DNA from: Aminithiophilus ramosus
Lineage (GTDB): Bacteria; Synergistota; Synergistia; Synergistales; Aminithiophilaceae
Direction of reading: 5' to 3'
Assembly: GCF_018069705.1 (NCBI RefSeq)
Contig: NZ_CP072943.1
Coordinates: 2,295,453-2,359,452, forward strand
Length of the DNA stretch: 64,000 nucleotides
The position numbers were made by a program, and so were the translations under genes. Of the stretch, positions 28,210 through 35,992 are shown in pieces. Under the pieces are notes generated by a model. It was given only the letters and a program-made list of their open reading frames with translations. It was not told the origin of the DNA and searched no databases. Numbering within the stretch: the first letter of the stretch is position 1; every line of letters begins with the position of its first letter.

Positions 28210-28440
28210 TCAGGGCGCCTCTCCTTCCCCCGTCCGATTCTCTTTCTCGTGCCTGATGACGGCCTCTATGGGGACGTCCAGGCGGGTACAGATGCGGTCG
28301 AGCAGGTCAAGAGAAACGGACTCCCCTTTGTTGATGCGGGTGAACGTAGAGGGAGCGGCCCCGATGGCCCGGCGCAAGTCCTCTTTCGATAGGTCCTTGT
28401 CGATCAGCGTCTTGAACAACGGCTTGTAGCTGAAGGGCAT
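28210..28440 (-). CDS. Small XRE-family repressor
   Basis: A 76-residue Cro/CI-type helix-turn-helix protein: LFKTLIDKDLSKEDLRRAIG, then recognition helix APSTFTRINKGESVSL, then LLDRICTRLDVPIEAVI, resembling the YozG-like group. The ATG at 28440 has a perfect GGAGGTG six bases upstream. Two palindromic CGATATCGAT-containing sites lie directly upstream and are probably its operators, so it should repress itself and a rightward unit. This marks the left edge of the accessory island. Confidence 0.85.
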   Translation of the reverse strand: MPFSYKPLFKTLIDKDLSKEDLRRAIGAAPSTFTRINKGESVSLDLLDRICTRLDVPIEAVIRHEKENRTGEGEAP

Positions 28441-28484
28441 GGCTTCACCTCCTCTCTGAAAACGATCATATCAAAAACTGCTCG

Positions 28485-28502
28485 ATATCGATGTTTCGAT
28501 AT
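28485..28502. promoter_or_regulatory. Palindromic operator 1
   Basis: ATATCGA and TCGATAT arms around TGTT, between the XRE start and a rightward TTGACA (28502-28507). The leftward -10-like TATGAT near 28469 is close by, so binding here could block both directions. Confidence 0.55.
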
Positions 28503-28533
28503 TGACATGGCATCAGCAAGACGCTACGACATG

Positions 28534-28566
28534 ATCGATATCGATAAATTTATTAGCGATATCGAT
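28534..28566. promoter_or_regulatory. Palindromic operator 2
   Basis: Perfect 10-bp arms ATCGATATCG and CGATATCGAT separated by 13 AT-rich bases. The core CGATATCGA is shared with operator 1, which supports a common regulator. Confidence 0.55.
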
Positions 28567-28820
28567 AAGGAGACAAAGACGCCACAACGGGAAGCGGCGT
28601 CGGAGCGTGGCCGCGATCGTCGAGCCCGGAACCCTTCGCGACAAAGGAACCCTTCCATCCCGCAGTCCGCACCTTTGCTTTCGGCAAGGCCCCGGCCCGC
28701 ATCATTCATCGTGACGGACAGATCGAGGTCCTCTGCTCCTTCCTCCCCAACGGAAAGGTCGGTAAGCAACGGCCGGGCTGAAAAAAAGACGGCCGCGAAC
28801 GGACGAGCAAAGGAGGCGGC
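28567..28820 (+). pseudogene. Decayed reading frame of unknown family
   Basis: Protein-like text is spread over two frames: SVAAIVEPGTLRDK in one, then FAFGKAPARIIHRDGQIEVL and FLPNGKVGKQR in another ending at a TGA near 28777. The composition is that of a real protein, the frame change and lack of a start suggest decay. A 105-codon open frame starting at 28507 also crosses this stretch but is arginine/serine-rich and looks spurious. Family not recognised. Confidence 0.35.
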
Positions 28821-28895
28821 ATGATGAGCAAAGAGACGAAAGGCGGATATGTCGGAGCGATGCGGCTGGAGATTCCGGAGATGATGACGGAATGA
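28821..28895 (+). CDS. 24-residue ORF with strong ribosome site
   Basis: MMSKETKGGYVGAMRLEIPE begins this peptide. AAGGAGG is five bases before the ATG and the TGA overlaps the next ATG (28892) as ATGA. The next frame, starting MSRPFEENDLVLSLEDLQAA, runs into the tRNA-Leu gene and stops at 29119, so its natural 3' end may be lost. Function unknown. Confidence 0.35.
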   Translation: MMSKETKGGYVGAMRLEIPEMMTE

Positions 28896-29028
28896 GCCGT
28901 CCCTTCGAGGAGAATGACCTGGTTCTCAGCCTGGAAGACCTGCAGGCGGCCGCCGAGGGCGCGGGCGGAAGTTCCGTCCCGCCGCCTCTGGACAAGCCCC
29001 GGGGGGTGTGGCATCATAAACACCGCAA

Positions 29029-29114
29029 GCCGGGGTGGCGGAACGGTAGACGCAGCGGACTCAAAATCCGCCAGTGGCGACACTGTGGGGGTTCGAGTCC
29101 CCCCCCCGGCACCA
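29029..29114 (+). tRNA. tRNA-Leu (CAA anticodon), CCA encoded
   Basis: An 86-base gene: acceptor GCCGGGG pairs with CCCCGGC before ACCA; anticodon stem GCGGA/TCCGC encloses CTCAAAA, giving anticodon CAA; a long variable arm (AGTGGCGACACTGT) and the T loop GTTCGAGTC are those of a class II leucine tRNA. TGGACA and CATCAT spaced 17 bp (about 28989-29017) may be its promoter. It lies at the border of the accessory island; tRNA-Leu genes are common integration targets, but no repeat of its 3' end was found. Confidence 0.95.
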
Positions 29115-29123
29115 GATGAAACG

Positions 29124-29164
29124 AAAAGGCCTTCCTGTCGGCAAGACGGGGAGGCCTTTTTTTT
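29124..29164 (+). terminator. Terminator of tRNA-Leu
   Basis: AAAAGGCCTTCC and GGGGAGGCC stem followed by eight T residues. Confidence 0.9.
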
Positions 29165-29168
29165 GAGG

Positions 29169-29196
29169 TTGACATTAATTTACGCAGTGATAAAGT
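29169..29196 (+). promoter_or_regulatory. Promoter of micropeptide module A
   Basis: TTGACA (29169-29174) and TAAAGT (29191-29196) with 16-bp spacing. The same hexamers and spacing recur at 35993-36020, in a duplicated module. Confidence 0.65.
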
Positions 29197-29224
29197 GAGG
29201 CTAATCGATAAAGAACGATGCACC

Positions 29225-29287
29225 ATGAAAAGCCCCTGTAACCCTTGCATCTCCCGCCCAGCCCCCGCCGGAGCGACGACACCTTGA
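29225..29287 (+). CDS. CxPC micropeptide A (20 residues)
   Basis: MKSPCNPCISRPAPAG begins the peptide, which ends after ATTP. It is preceded by a promoter and shares its upstream region (ATAAAG..CGATGCA-CATGAAAA) and N-terminal MKxxCxPC pattern with a second copy at 36049. The ribosome site is weak. The paired cysteines suggest metal binding or a redox role, or simply a conserved leader; I do not recognise a family. Confidence 0.4.
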   Translation: MKSPCNPCISRPAPAGATTP

Positions 29288-29540
29288 CGACGCCCGCCCC
29301 ATGGAGGCCGAACGGCCCCGCCGCTCGGACTCGCATCCCCGGACGGATCCGCCGAAAGCCCTTGGACGGAACGCGCCGCCCCTCCCCTTCCGGCGAGGCC
29401 GAAAACCCGACCTCCCCTCGGGCCATGGTGTCGGGCAGCCGTCGCTGCTCGACGTCATGTTCCGAGGCCTCGGACGGGGAATGGTTTTGTGAAAATTAGA
29501 TCGGATCAAGCTTCCCCACAACACAAAAGGAGGAATTTCC

Positions 29541-30116
29541 ATGCAAATCAAACCCCTCGACGATTCCGCCTGCTGCCCGAACGCCCGTCCAGTTAAGGAA
29601 GAAAAAAACCAGGGCCTGGCCACGGAAGAAAAGATCGACACCAAGATAAGGCCCGACTCGTCCTCTCAGCAGAATGTCCCGACAGCCCCGCAGGATGAGT
29701 ACATCCCCAGCGGTGACGACGCCGAAACGCCCTCCGGCGTCTACACCCCCGAACCCAGCGAAAAGGCCAGATCAGCCGCGAGCTCGGCCGACCCGACTTC
29801 ACCTGAAGCCCGGAAGGAGAGCGCGACGGGCACCGGAGAAGACGAAAAATCCGTCGAAGAGGAAAAAGCGACAACCTCCGAATCGGACAAGAAAGACAAA
29901 GGCACCCTTTGCACGACGAACACCGATCGGGTCGATTCCGAAATAAAGAAATTAAAAGAGAAAAGAACCCAACTCGAAAAAAGACTTCAAGGCACCCCCG
30001 CCGACGAGAACCAGCTCGAGGACCTGAAAAAAGAGCTGTCTCAGCTTGAAGCCGAACTGAGCGAGAAAGACAACGACGCCTACAGAAAACAAAACGCGAC
30101 CTACACCTTCAGCTGA
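29541..30116 (+). CDS. Hydrophilic protein with C-terminal coiled coil, unknown
   Basis: A 191-residue protein preceded by AAAGGAGGAATTTCC. Residues 1-125 are Ser/Glu/Lys/Pro-rich and probably disordered; residues 128-178 form a likely coiled coil (SEIKKLKEKRTQLEKRLQG, then NQLEDLKKELSQLEAELSEK). There are cysteines near the start (CC at 11-12) and at 121, no signal peptide and no membrane segment. It resembles in style, though not clearly in sequence, the Ser/Thr-rich proteins at 59.7-60.6 kb. Function unknown. Confidence 0.65.
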   Translation: MQIKPLDDSACCPNARPVKEEKNQGLATEEKIDTKIRPDSSSQQNVPTAPQDEYIPSGDDAETPSGVYTPEPSEKARSAASSADPTSPEARKESATGTGEDEKSVEEEKATTSESDKKDKGTLCTTNTDRVDSEIKKLKEKRTQLEKRLQGTPADENQLEDLKKELSQLEAELSEKDNDAYRKQNATYTFS

Positions 30117-30210
30117 AGGACATAGGCGCCACGGACGCGATCGATCCCGCCTGCGGAGGGCCGCAAGCCCCCCCGTCCGCAGGCGGAGGGCCAGGCGGAA
30201 GGGCACCGGA

Positions 30211-30355
30211 ACGAAGGCTTCCCTTTCGCCCCAGCCCCGCTTCGGATCGGCGCCGTCGGGACCGCGCCACCGGAGAGGGCCGCTGGAGGGTGCTTCTCAT
30301 CAGGGAGAACCTGGCTAATAAGTGGATACTTTCTTGAATATTTGGCTAATTTACA
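30211..30355 (+). mobile_element. Relic of the right end of an IS4-family element
   Basis: The stretch from ACGAAGGCTTCC to TTTGGCTAATTTACAG aligns by eye with the 3' end of the IS4-type transposase and right terminus at about 35405-35562 (shared blocks ACGAAGGCTTCC, GGATCGGCGCC, CCGGAGAGG, TTCTTGAATATTTGGCT). It is diverged and has no left part, so it is the remains of an older insertion. Confidence 0.65.
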
Positions 30356-30361
30356 GATAAT
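30334..30361 (+). promoter_or_regulatory. Hybrid promoter formed at the IS relic boundary
   Basis: TTGAAT (30334-30339) inside the IS terminus and GATAAT (30356-30361) at the junction are separated by 16 bp and lie 28 bases before the HicB-membrane gene, which they probably drive. Confidence 0.5.
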
Positions 30362-30389
30362 GGAAATCCATTATTAAGCATGGAGGTTT

Positions 30390-31364
30390 ATGATGGCGAC
30401 TGAACACGTTTTTCCCGCTATCTTTACTCATGATACAAACGGATACACTATCGAATTTCCCGATCTTCCTGAAGTCACCGTACACGCCGACTCCCCAACA
30501 AATGCAATCCATAACGCTCAAATGGCTCTCTATCAACATCTAGTGGATAGAGAACAAAGAGGGGAAATCCTTCCGGAACCTTCACCTGACATAAGTATTG
30601 TAAGCAGTCTAAATAAAGGTCAGTTTATAATATCAATTAATCCCACTGCCTTTCCACATTATCAACCCATTGTAGACTCGAAAATAGAGAAAGACATTGA
30701 ATTGCTCAAACTCATAGAAAGACACTCAAATAACCTTAAGATATTTGGAGGAACAGTAGCAGGGGCAACATATTCAGGAATAATCTATTTTATATTTAAT
30801 TATAAAGATATAGCCAATAAGACCAAATCAATAAGGTACTGGATAGGAGGATGGTATGTTTTGTGGCTTGTTTGTTTTTTTATTTACTTTTTTTTAACTA
30901 TAACCCTCTTCAAAGCCGAGAGGCAAAACCGAAAAAATATTAAATATATATTAAATAATTCCTTTATGAGCAATAATCATAAAAGAATTTATCAAGAAAC
31001 CATGCTTCAAGAATCAAACATTAATTTTTTTAATATATTAAGTTTTTTATTCAAGATATCTCCTATATTCATGCTACCAATTACTGTGTTTTATCCTATT
31101 GATCAGTTAAATTCACTAGACAAACCTTTAGCCGTTTTTTTTGCTTTTATTATGGCTATTTTTTTCTTTTGTTTATACCAAAAAATACGACAAATGCAAG
31201 AGAAAGAACAAAAAGATACAATATTACGTGTATTTTCCTGGTCCATTCTTTTCAGTGCTATTGTCTTTCTCGTTTTTTTTATAAAAACACTACACGAACT
31301 ACACAATTCAAAAATAAAGTATGATATTTTTAGCACATTGATCTTAGCTTCCTCTAGGCACTAG
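30390..31364 (+). CDS. HicB-like domain fused to an AT-rich multi-pass membrane protein
   Basis: A 324-residue protein. Residues 5-65 are a HicB/UPF0150-type antitoxin domain (VFPAIFTHDTNGYTIEFPDL, then TNAIHNAQMALYQHL, then the ILPEPS strand). After a linker come four hydrophobic segments: about 115-132, 150-175, 215-235 plus 250-268, and 285-305, with KERQ-rich loops between. GGAGG lies four to seven bases before the ATG pair at 30390/30393. The membrane part is far more AT-rich than the surroundings (TTTTTT-rich codons), a sign of transfer. No HicA toxin lies next to it. The domain order resembles a sensor fused to a membrane effector, as seen in some abortive-infection proteins; that role is inference. 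Confidence 0.65.
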   Translation: MMATEHVFPAIFTHDTNGYTIEFPDLPEVTVHADSPTNAIHNAQMALYQHLVDREQRGEILPEPSPDISIVSSLNKGQFIISINPTAFPHYQPIVDSKIEKDIELLKLIERHSNNLKIFGGTVAGATYSGIIYFIFNYKDIANKTKSIRYWIGGWYVLWLVCFFIYFFLTITLFKAERQNRKNIKYILNNSFMSNNHKRIYQETMLQESNINFFNILSFLFKISPIFMLPITVFYPIDQLNSLDKPLAVFFAFIMAIFFFCLYQKIRQMQEKEQKDTILRVFSWSILFSAIVFLVFFIKTLHELHNSKIKYDIFSTLILASSRH

Positions 31365-31456
31365 CCCTCCGCAGGGGTTATGTTTGAGGCGCCCCGGCCA
31401 AAGCCCCCCTTGCGGAAGAGAGCTACCACAGGCACGCGAGGATCCGTCAGAAATTT

Positions 31457-31784
31457 TCATTGCCCGTAAAACCCACCCCTGAACGTGCCGGACCCGTCAT
31501 CCGGCTCTTTTTCTCCCCTCACTCCCAAGTGCCTCCGGATCTCCCGGGCAAATCCGACGGCCGAGGTTCCGTCGGCGGCGATGAAGCCTTCCGAGGTGAT
31601 GGCCTGCCTTTCGACGAAGCGCCCGGCGCCCCGGTAGTTCGGGGCCAGTTTTTTCAGGCAGGCCGCGGAGTCGCCCCTATGTCCGGTCCGGGCAGCCCCT
31701 GTCGGCAAGGAAGATGCGGGCGTCGCAGAGGGCCGCGACGGGAATGCCCCTGTCGACACAGAAGCTTTCTCTGGAGGCCTTCTC
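31457..31784 (-). pseudogene. 3' fragment of a DJ-1/PfpI-family gene, truncated by an IS element
   Basis: On the minus strand the text KKLAPNYRGAGRFVERQAIT, SEGFIAADGTSAVGFAREI and RRHLGV, ending GGFYG, matches the C-terminal third of DJ-1/PfpI-type glutamine-amidotransferase-like proteins. The upstream part (FCVDRGIPVAALCDARIFLA) is readable only in another frame, so the gene is frameshifted, and its 5' part is missing at the boundary of the IS4-family element at 31785. Confidence 0.6.
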
Positions 31785-31904
31785 ATTGGTTGCAACTTAG
31801 CCGAATATTCTGTATGGAACGACGATTAGAACTCCTGCCCGACATGCCTGTTAGTATGGAGTTATCCCTTGCATCGACCAGGAGGAAGGATCCCATGTGA
31901 ACGC

Positions 31905-32336
31905 CAAGTCTTGAAAGCTATGAAAATCCTTTGGTCCAGGAGGTGGGGCAGCGGCTCTCGGAACTCTTTCCGCGCCGGTGGATTCTCGAGCAGGCCAAGG
32001 CATCGGGCTTCGTCGAAGGGATCCGCAATCTCGACCCGATGATCTTTTTTTGGGCATCTGGTTCTCGCTTTCGGCTCTTCGAGCCGCCTGTGTCTTCTCC
32101 AGCTCCATTGGAGCCATCAGAAAGTCGCACCGGACCAGATGAGTTGGCCCGCCTTCTACGATCGCTTCACGCCGGAACGGCTCGAATTCCTCAAAAGATG
32201 CCTGGAGCGTGCCATGGCTCGCGTCGTCTTCGAGGCGCTCCCCACGAGGGCGACGGAGTCGCTCGAGGCCTGCGACATCAGGGAGATCGTCGCCATCGAC
32301 AGCACCCTGATTCCTCTTCATCCCGATCTGGCCTAG
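31905..32336 (+). pseudogene. IS4-family transposase, N-terminal part, frameshifted and interrupted
   Basis: LFPRRWILEQAKASGFVEGI and RNLDPMIFFW lie in one frame; FYDRFTPERLEFLKRCLERA and DIREIVAIDSTLIPLHPDLA continue in another. The aspartate of AIDST is the first residue of the DDE triad. The reading stops at the CTAG where an IS5-family element is inserted; the next residues resume at 34859. Confidence 0.7.
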
Positions 32337-32499
32337 GGAACCTCTGAAAAAAAGATCCGGCGAGCTCCAACAGTACCTCTTGGTGGCTGAATTCGTGCGC
32401 TGTGTGCCATTTCAGCCTGTCGCGTCAGGCAAGTTGCCTATGTGGAGCTATTACCGGCTCTTTTTTGCCTTATGGTTGCTGTTTTGCCGGCTTTTGAAG

Positions 32500-32553
32500 A
32501 CACTACGCCCTATCCATCTCCAATAAAAGCCTTCTCACCATGTACAGGTTGGA
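32500..32553 (-). pseudogene. C-terminal codons of the interrupted IS5 transposase
   Basis: On the minus strand the bases just left of the IS3 insertion read NLYMVRRLLLEMDRA and stop, which is the natural continuation of VHVIFALS on the other side of the IS3 element. Confidence 0.7.
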
Positions 32554-32641
32554 CTATAGTGGACCCCGAAAACTGGACCACGAGCTAAGTTGCAGTTGAA
32601 GTCGGGCTGTATCATAGGGTCCCAGAAAGAGAGGGGACATC

Positions 32642-32926
32642 ATGGCAGCCAAGCGACAGAGGCGTTCAGCGGAGTTCAAAAGCAAAGTAGCCTTCGCTGC
32701 CCTGAAAGGGGATAAGACCCTGGCTCAATTGTCGGGTGAGTTCGAGGTTTCCGCCGTCCAGATCGGTCAGTGGAAGAAGCAGCTTCTGCAAGGGGGTCCG
32801 GAGATCTTTCAACGCAAAGGCACTCCGATGGATGTCGAGACGTTGATGGCCCCCCTCTACCAGGAGATCGGTCGGCTCAAGATGGAGCTCGACTGGCTCA
32901 AAAAAAAATCAGGCGCTGACGCTTGA
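32642..32926 (+). CDS. IS3-family transposase OrfA (HTH protein)
   Basis: A 94-residue helix-turn-helix protein (RRSAEFKSKVAFAALKGDKT, LAQLSGEFEVSAVQIGQWKK) ending in a leucine-zipper-like helix, typical OrfA. GAGAGGGG precedes the ATG. The 3' end carries nine consecutive A residues (32900-32908), the likely slippage site that joins it to OrfB. Confidence 0.9.
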   Translation: MAAKRQRRSAEFKSKVAFAALKGDKTLAQLSGEFEVSAVQIGQWKKQLLQGGPEIFQRKGTPMDVETLMAPLYQEIGRLKMELDWLKKKSGADA

Positions 32927-33773
32927 GGGAAAGCGGACCTCCATCGATCCCGAGCACCCTTCGATCAGTGTTCGTCGGCAATGTGACCTCCTTGATCTTA
33001 ACCGGTCCAGCTTCTACTACGCGAGCTCTTCCGCGACGGAGACGGCGGAGAACCTTGAAATCATGGAGCTCATCGACGGCCGGTACACCTGCGCCCCCTC
33101 TTACGGGAGCCGCCGGATGACGGCCTGGCTGCGTCGACAGGGACAGGACGTGAACCGCAAACGGATCGGACGGCTGATGAGGCTTATGGGGCTCGAAGGG
33201 ATTGGCCCCAAACCGGGAACCAGCAAGCCTCACCCCGAACATGAGATTTATCCCTACCTGCTCCGGAACGCCGTCATCGTCAGACCGAATCAGGTCTGGA
33301 GCACCGATGTCACCTACCTCCCGATGAGTGGCGGTTTCATGTACCTCGCGGCCGTCATCGATTGGCACAGCCGCTTCGTCCTCTCCTGGGAACTTTCCAA
33401 CACCCTGGACGCAGAGTTCTGCGTCGTCGCCCTCGACAGGGCTCTTCGGCAGGGAACGCCGGAGATCTTCAACACCGACCAGAGCTGTCAGTTCACCAGT
33501 AAGGCCTTTCTGTCTCTGCTCAAGGAAAAGGAGATCCGGATCAGCATGGACGGTCGTGGCAGGGCCCTCGACAACATCTTCGTGGAACGCTTCTGGCGGA
33601 CCCTCAAGTATGAGTGGCTCTACTTGAACGACTATGAGCGGGTCCGCGATCTCCGCTGCGGCCTGCGGGAGTATATGGACTTCTACAACGGCGAAAGGCT
33701 TCACTCCTCACTGAACTACAGGACACCGCGGGAGGTTCACTTTGCCGACCGGGAGGGACCGATGGCGGTCTGA
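32910..33773 (+). CDS. IS3-family transposase OrfB (DDE integrase), made by frameshift
   Basis: About 287 residues of rve-type integrase: HTH_21 region (YTCAPSYGSRRMTAWLRRQG), then WSTDVTYLPM (first D), FNTDQSCQFTS (second D) and the DNIFVERFWRTLKYE block with the catalytic glutamate. No start codon precedes the domain; it is read in the +1 frame relative to OrfA, and loss of one A from the A9 run would fuse the two proteins directly. The usual IS3 recoding is -1, so transcriptional slippage on the A run seems likelier here. Confidence 0.85.
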   Translation, partial: QALTLEGKRTSIDPEHPSISVRRQCDLLDLNRSSFYYASSSATETAENLEIMELIDGRYTCAPSYGSRRMTAWLRRQGQDVNRKRIGRLMRLMGLEGIGPKPGTSKPHPEHEIYPYLLRNAVIVRPNQVWSTDVTYLPMSGGFMYLAAVIDWHSRFVLSWELSNTLDAEFCVVALDRALRQGTPEIFNTDQSCQFTSKAFLSLLKEKEIRISMDGRGRALDNIFVERFWRTLKYEWLYLNDYERVRDLRCGLREYMDFYNGERLHSSLNYRTPREVHFADREGPMAV

Positions 33774-33826
33774 CTTTAACTAACTTCGGGCCTCAAATGG
33801 TCTTGACAATGGGGTCCACCATAGGA

Positions 33827-34790
33827 CAGGGCAAAAATCACGTGGACATGGCTTGTGTTCTTCTTGAGCCCCTTGTAACGCACCTTGGTGAATCCGAAGA
33901 CTCGCTTCGCGATCAAAAAGACATGCTCCACCTTTGCCCTCGTTTTGGACAGCATACGATTGTGAGACTGTTCTTCGTCGGTCAGTTTCCTGTTCCGTGA
34001 CCCTCTTTTGTTGGTGTTGTCGACGGCATCGGGTGCCTTTTCCCGGATCGTCTCCGTCTTGCCTATGTAGGCCGAATCGCCCCAGACTCCCTTTTCCGCT
34101 CCGTGGAGAAGGTCTCCGACCATCGGGGAGTCGTGGACATTCGCTGCCGTGGTCGCGAGGCTGTGGACCAGCTTGCTGTCTTTGTCCACCCCGATGTGGA
34201 CCTTCATGCCGAAGTAGTACGGGTTCCCTTTCTTTACCTGATGCATGTCGGGGTCTCGCTTCTTCTCCTTGTCCTTCGTCGACGAGGGCGCGGCGATGAT
34301 GGTGGCGTCCATGATGGTTCCCTCGGCAAGGCGCAGTCCTTTCGATTGCAGGTGAGCATCGACCTCACGGAAGATCCGTTTCCCCAGGTCGTGCGCTTCG
34401 AGAAGGTGGCGAAACTTGCAGATGGTCGTCTCGTCGGGGACAGGCTCGTTCCCGAGGTCGATGCCGACGAAGCGCCTCATCGATTCCATGTCGTAGAGGG
34501 CTTCTTCCGCTGCCGGGTCGCTGAGGTTGAACCGGCACTGGAGAAAGTGGATTCGGAGCATCCGCTCCAATCCAACCGGTGGACGACCTCGTTCGGCCTT
34601 GGGATAGAAGGGAGCGATGAGCGCGCAGAGATCCTTCCAGGGGACCACAGCCTCCATTTCGGAGAGGAACTTCTCCCGCCGGGTAGGCTTCCTGTATCTC
34701 TCGAAGGTCTGGGCGTCGGCAAGGGTTTTCTGTCGCTGATCTCGCGTCTCGCACTCCTTGAAAAGGGGATGAGGACATCGGCGCTACAGC
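33827..34790 (-). pseudogene. IS5-family transposase, interrupted and frameshifted
   Basis: Reading leftward: KECETRDQRQKTLADAQTFE, RYRKPTRREKFLSEMEAVVP, WKDLCALIAPFYPKAERGRP and later DATIIAAPSST, KVHIGVDKDSKLVHS and VEHVFLIAKRVFGFTKVRYK, the IS5-group DDE transposase. The likely ATG (34778) is one base out of frame with the body near a CCCC run, and the last 15 codons are cut off by the IS3 insertion (chimeric tail SYGGPHCQDH). Both defects imply inactivity. Confidence 0.8.
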
Positions 34791-34858
34791 TCTATTCTAC
34801 CAATTACATCATCACTGATGCGACTTCATGAAAGGCGCTTTTTTCAGAGGTTCCCTAG

Positions 34859-35525
34859 AGCTTTCCCGACGCCAGGAGCACGACCGCGGCGGCGAAGCTG
34901 AACGTTCAACTCGGGCTTCTCAATCGCGCTCCCAGGGCCTTTTCCGTACCTCTCGGGCAAGACGGCCGAAAGCCCCCTCATGCCGACGGAGGCGTGGATG
35001 GAAGGGTACCTGCTTCAGATTGAGGAAGACCCTGCCTTCCGTCCCCTTCGTTTCGTCGGCGTCAAAAACGAGAAGACCGGCGAATATCATCTCTACGTCA
35101 CCCATCTGCCGGCGGACAAGGTCTCTCCCGAGGAGATCGCTGATCTTTACCGGGCCCGATGGGCCGTGGAGATCTTTTTCAAGGAGCTTAAAAGCCACTT
35201 CGGCCTCTCGTCGATCGGTTCAGGGAAAAAGCACATCGTCGAAATCGTCATCTGCGTGGCCCTGCTGACGGTCATCGTCTCGGGCCAAGTGCGCAGGGAA
35301 CTGGAGAAGGAGCCGCGAAGCGACGTCAAGGAGATGGGACCTCTCCTCTACGCCGAGCACTTTCACCACATCTCCACGGGGCTCCTCCAAGCCGTCCTCT
35401 ATCACGAAGGCTTCCGCTTCGACCCGGCCTCGCTCTGGATCGGCGCCATCAGGGCTGATCCCTTGCCCGAGCGCTACCGGAGAGGACGGCTGGAGGATGT
35501 CTATCGCCAGAGAGAACCTAATTAA
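34859..35525 (+). pseudogene. IS4-family transposase, C-terminal part
   Basis: Continues the N-terminal part at 32336: FPGARSTTAAAKLNVQLGLL, then, after a frame change and an apparent deletion of the central DDE region, RPLRFVGVKNEKTGEYHLYV and LYRARWAVEIFFKELKSHFG. The last string is the Y-(2)-R-(3)-E-(6)-K signature of IS4 transposases. Ends QREPN just inside the right terminus. Confidence 0.75.
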
Positions 35526-35568
35526 TAGATGGACACCTTCTTGAATATTTGGCTGAGTTGCAACCAAT

Positions 35569-35944
35569 GTGATGTTTCCAGGCAAACTTCGAACACGCTT
35601 TCCGCAGCTCCCTGTCCGTGCCGTGAATTACATTACGTTGAAATTACTTTCATGATTGCCCCTATCCTTCGTCCTATGCCGTCGCGATGAAAACCTCGCA
35701 GACATCTTGCATGCCTGACCTTACGTCTATCCAGGCACTGCCTCCGAGGCCCCCCGTCGCCATTGGCGAAGCCCCACATCGACCAATCCGGAGGGAACGC
35801 CGACTCGATCATCGAGGCATTTGGGCTTCGGCTAAAGCTCTGCGCGCGGCGAGACCGCGAAGAAAGGTTTCTTCCGATCAAAAATGCCGAGGCCCGACTT
35901 GAAGCATGGGAAACGGGATGGATGGCGCTGACGCCAGATTGAAC
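35569..35944 (+). pseudogene. Region with a possible 3' gene fragment, family unknown
   Basis: Mostly featureless. From about 35775 to 35937 one frame reads DQSGGNADSIIEAFG, LCARRDREERFLPIK and WETGWMALTPD before a TGA. A short frame at about 48455-48546, on the far side of the defence cassette, reads ANSVIEALG..CYMRRDCEYRFLL, so the two may be remnants of the same gene type. No start or full domain is present. Confidence 0.3.
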
Positions 35945-35988
35945 GAAAAGAGGCTTCCCCGTCTTTCCGACGGGGAAGCCTCTTTTTT
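35945..35988 (+). terminator. Terminator of module B
   Basis: AAAAGAGGCTTCCCCGTC pairs with GACGGGGAAGCCTCTTTT, followed by TTTTTT. Same position relative to the micropeptide promoter as the tRNA-Leu terminator in module A. Confidence 0.88.
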
Positions 35989-35992
35989 GATG

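Larger units (their letters stand above)
32554..33823 (+). mobile_element. IS3-family element, apparently intact ends
   Basis: A 1270-bp element with ends CTATAGTGGACCCC and (reverse complement) TATGGTGGACCCC and a 3-bp GGA target duplication (32551-32553, 33824-33826). It encodes OrfA and OrfB in the usual order. It is the youngest insertion of the nest, having split the IS5 transposase gene. Confidence 0.88.
32337..34854 (-). mobile_element. IS5-family element, interrupted by an IS3-family element
   Basis: Terminal inverted repeats GGAACCTCTGAAAAAA (left) and TTTTTTCAGAGGTTCC (right) are flanked by a CTAG target duplication (32333-32336 and 34855-34858), as usual for the IS5 group. Removing the IS3 insert leaves about 1.25 kb, a normal IS5 length. 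Its transposase is on the minus strand and is broken. Confidence 0.88.
31785..35568 (+). mobile_element. IS4-family element, interrupted by an IS5-family element
   Basis: Outer insertion of the nest. Ends ATTGGTTGCAAC..TAGCCGAATATTC (left) and GAATATTTGGCTGAGTTGCAACCAAT (right) are inverted repeats with a few mismatches. Without the inner insertion about 1.26 kb remain, short for IS4, and the transposase is frameshifted with a central deletion, so it is inactive. No clear target duplication was seen. Confidence 0.7.

Noticed and set aside
29029-29114. tRNA-Leu as attB of an integrated element with a matching att repeat
   Set aside because: I found no second copy of the tRNA 3' end (GTTCGAGTC..CACCA) at the other border; only the region downstream of the tRNA is partly duplicated, and no integrase gene is present.
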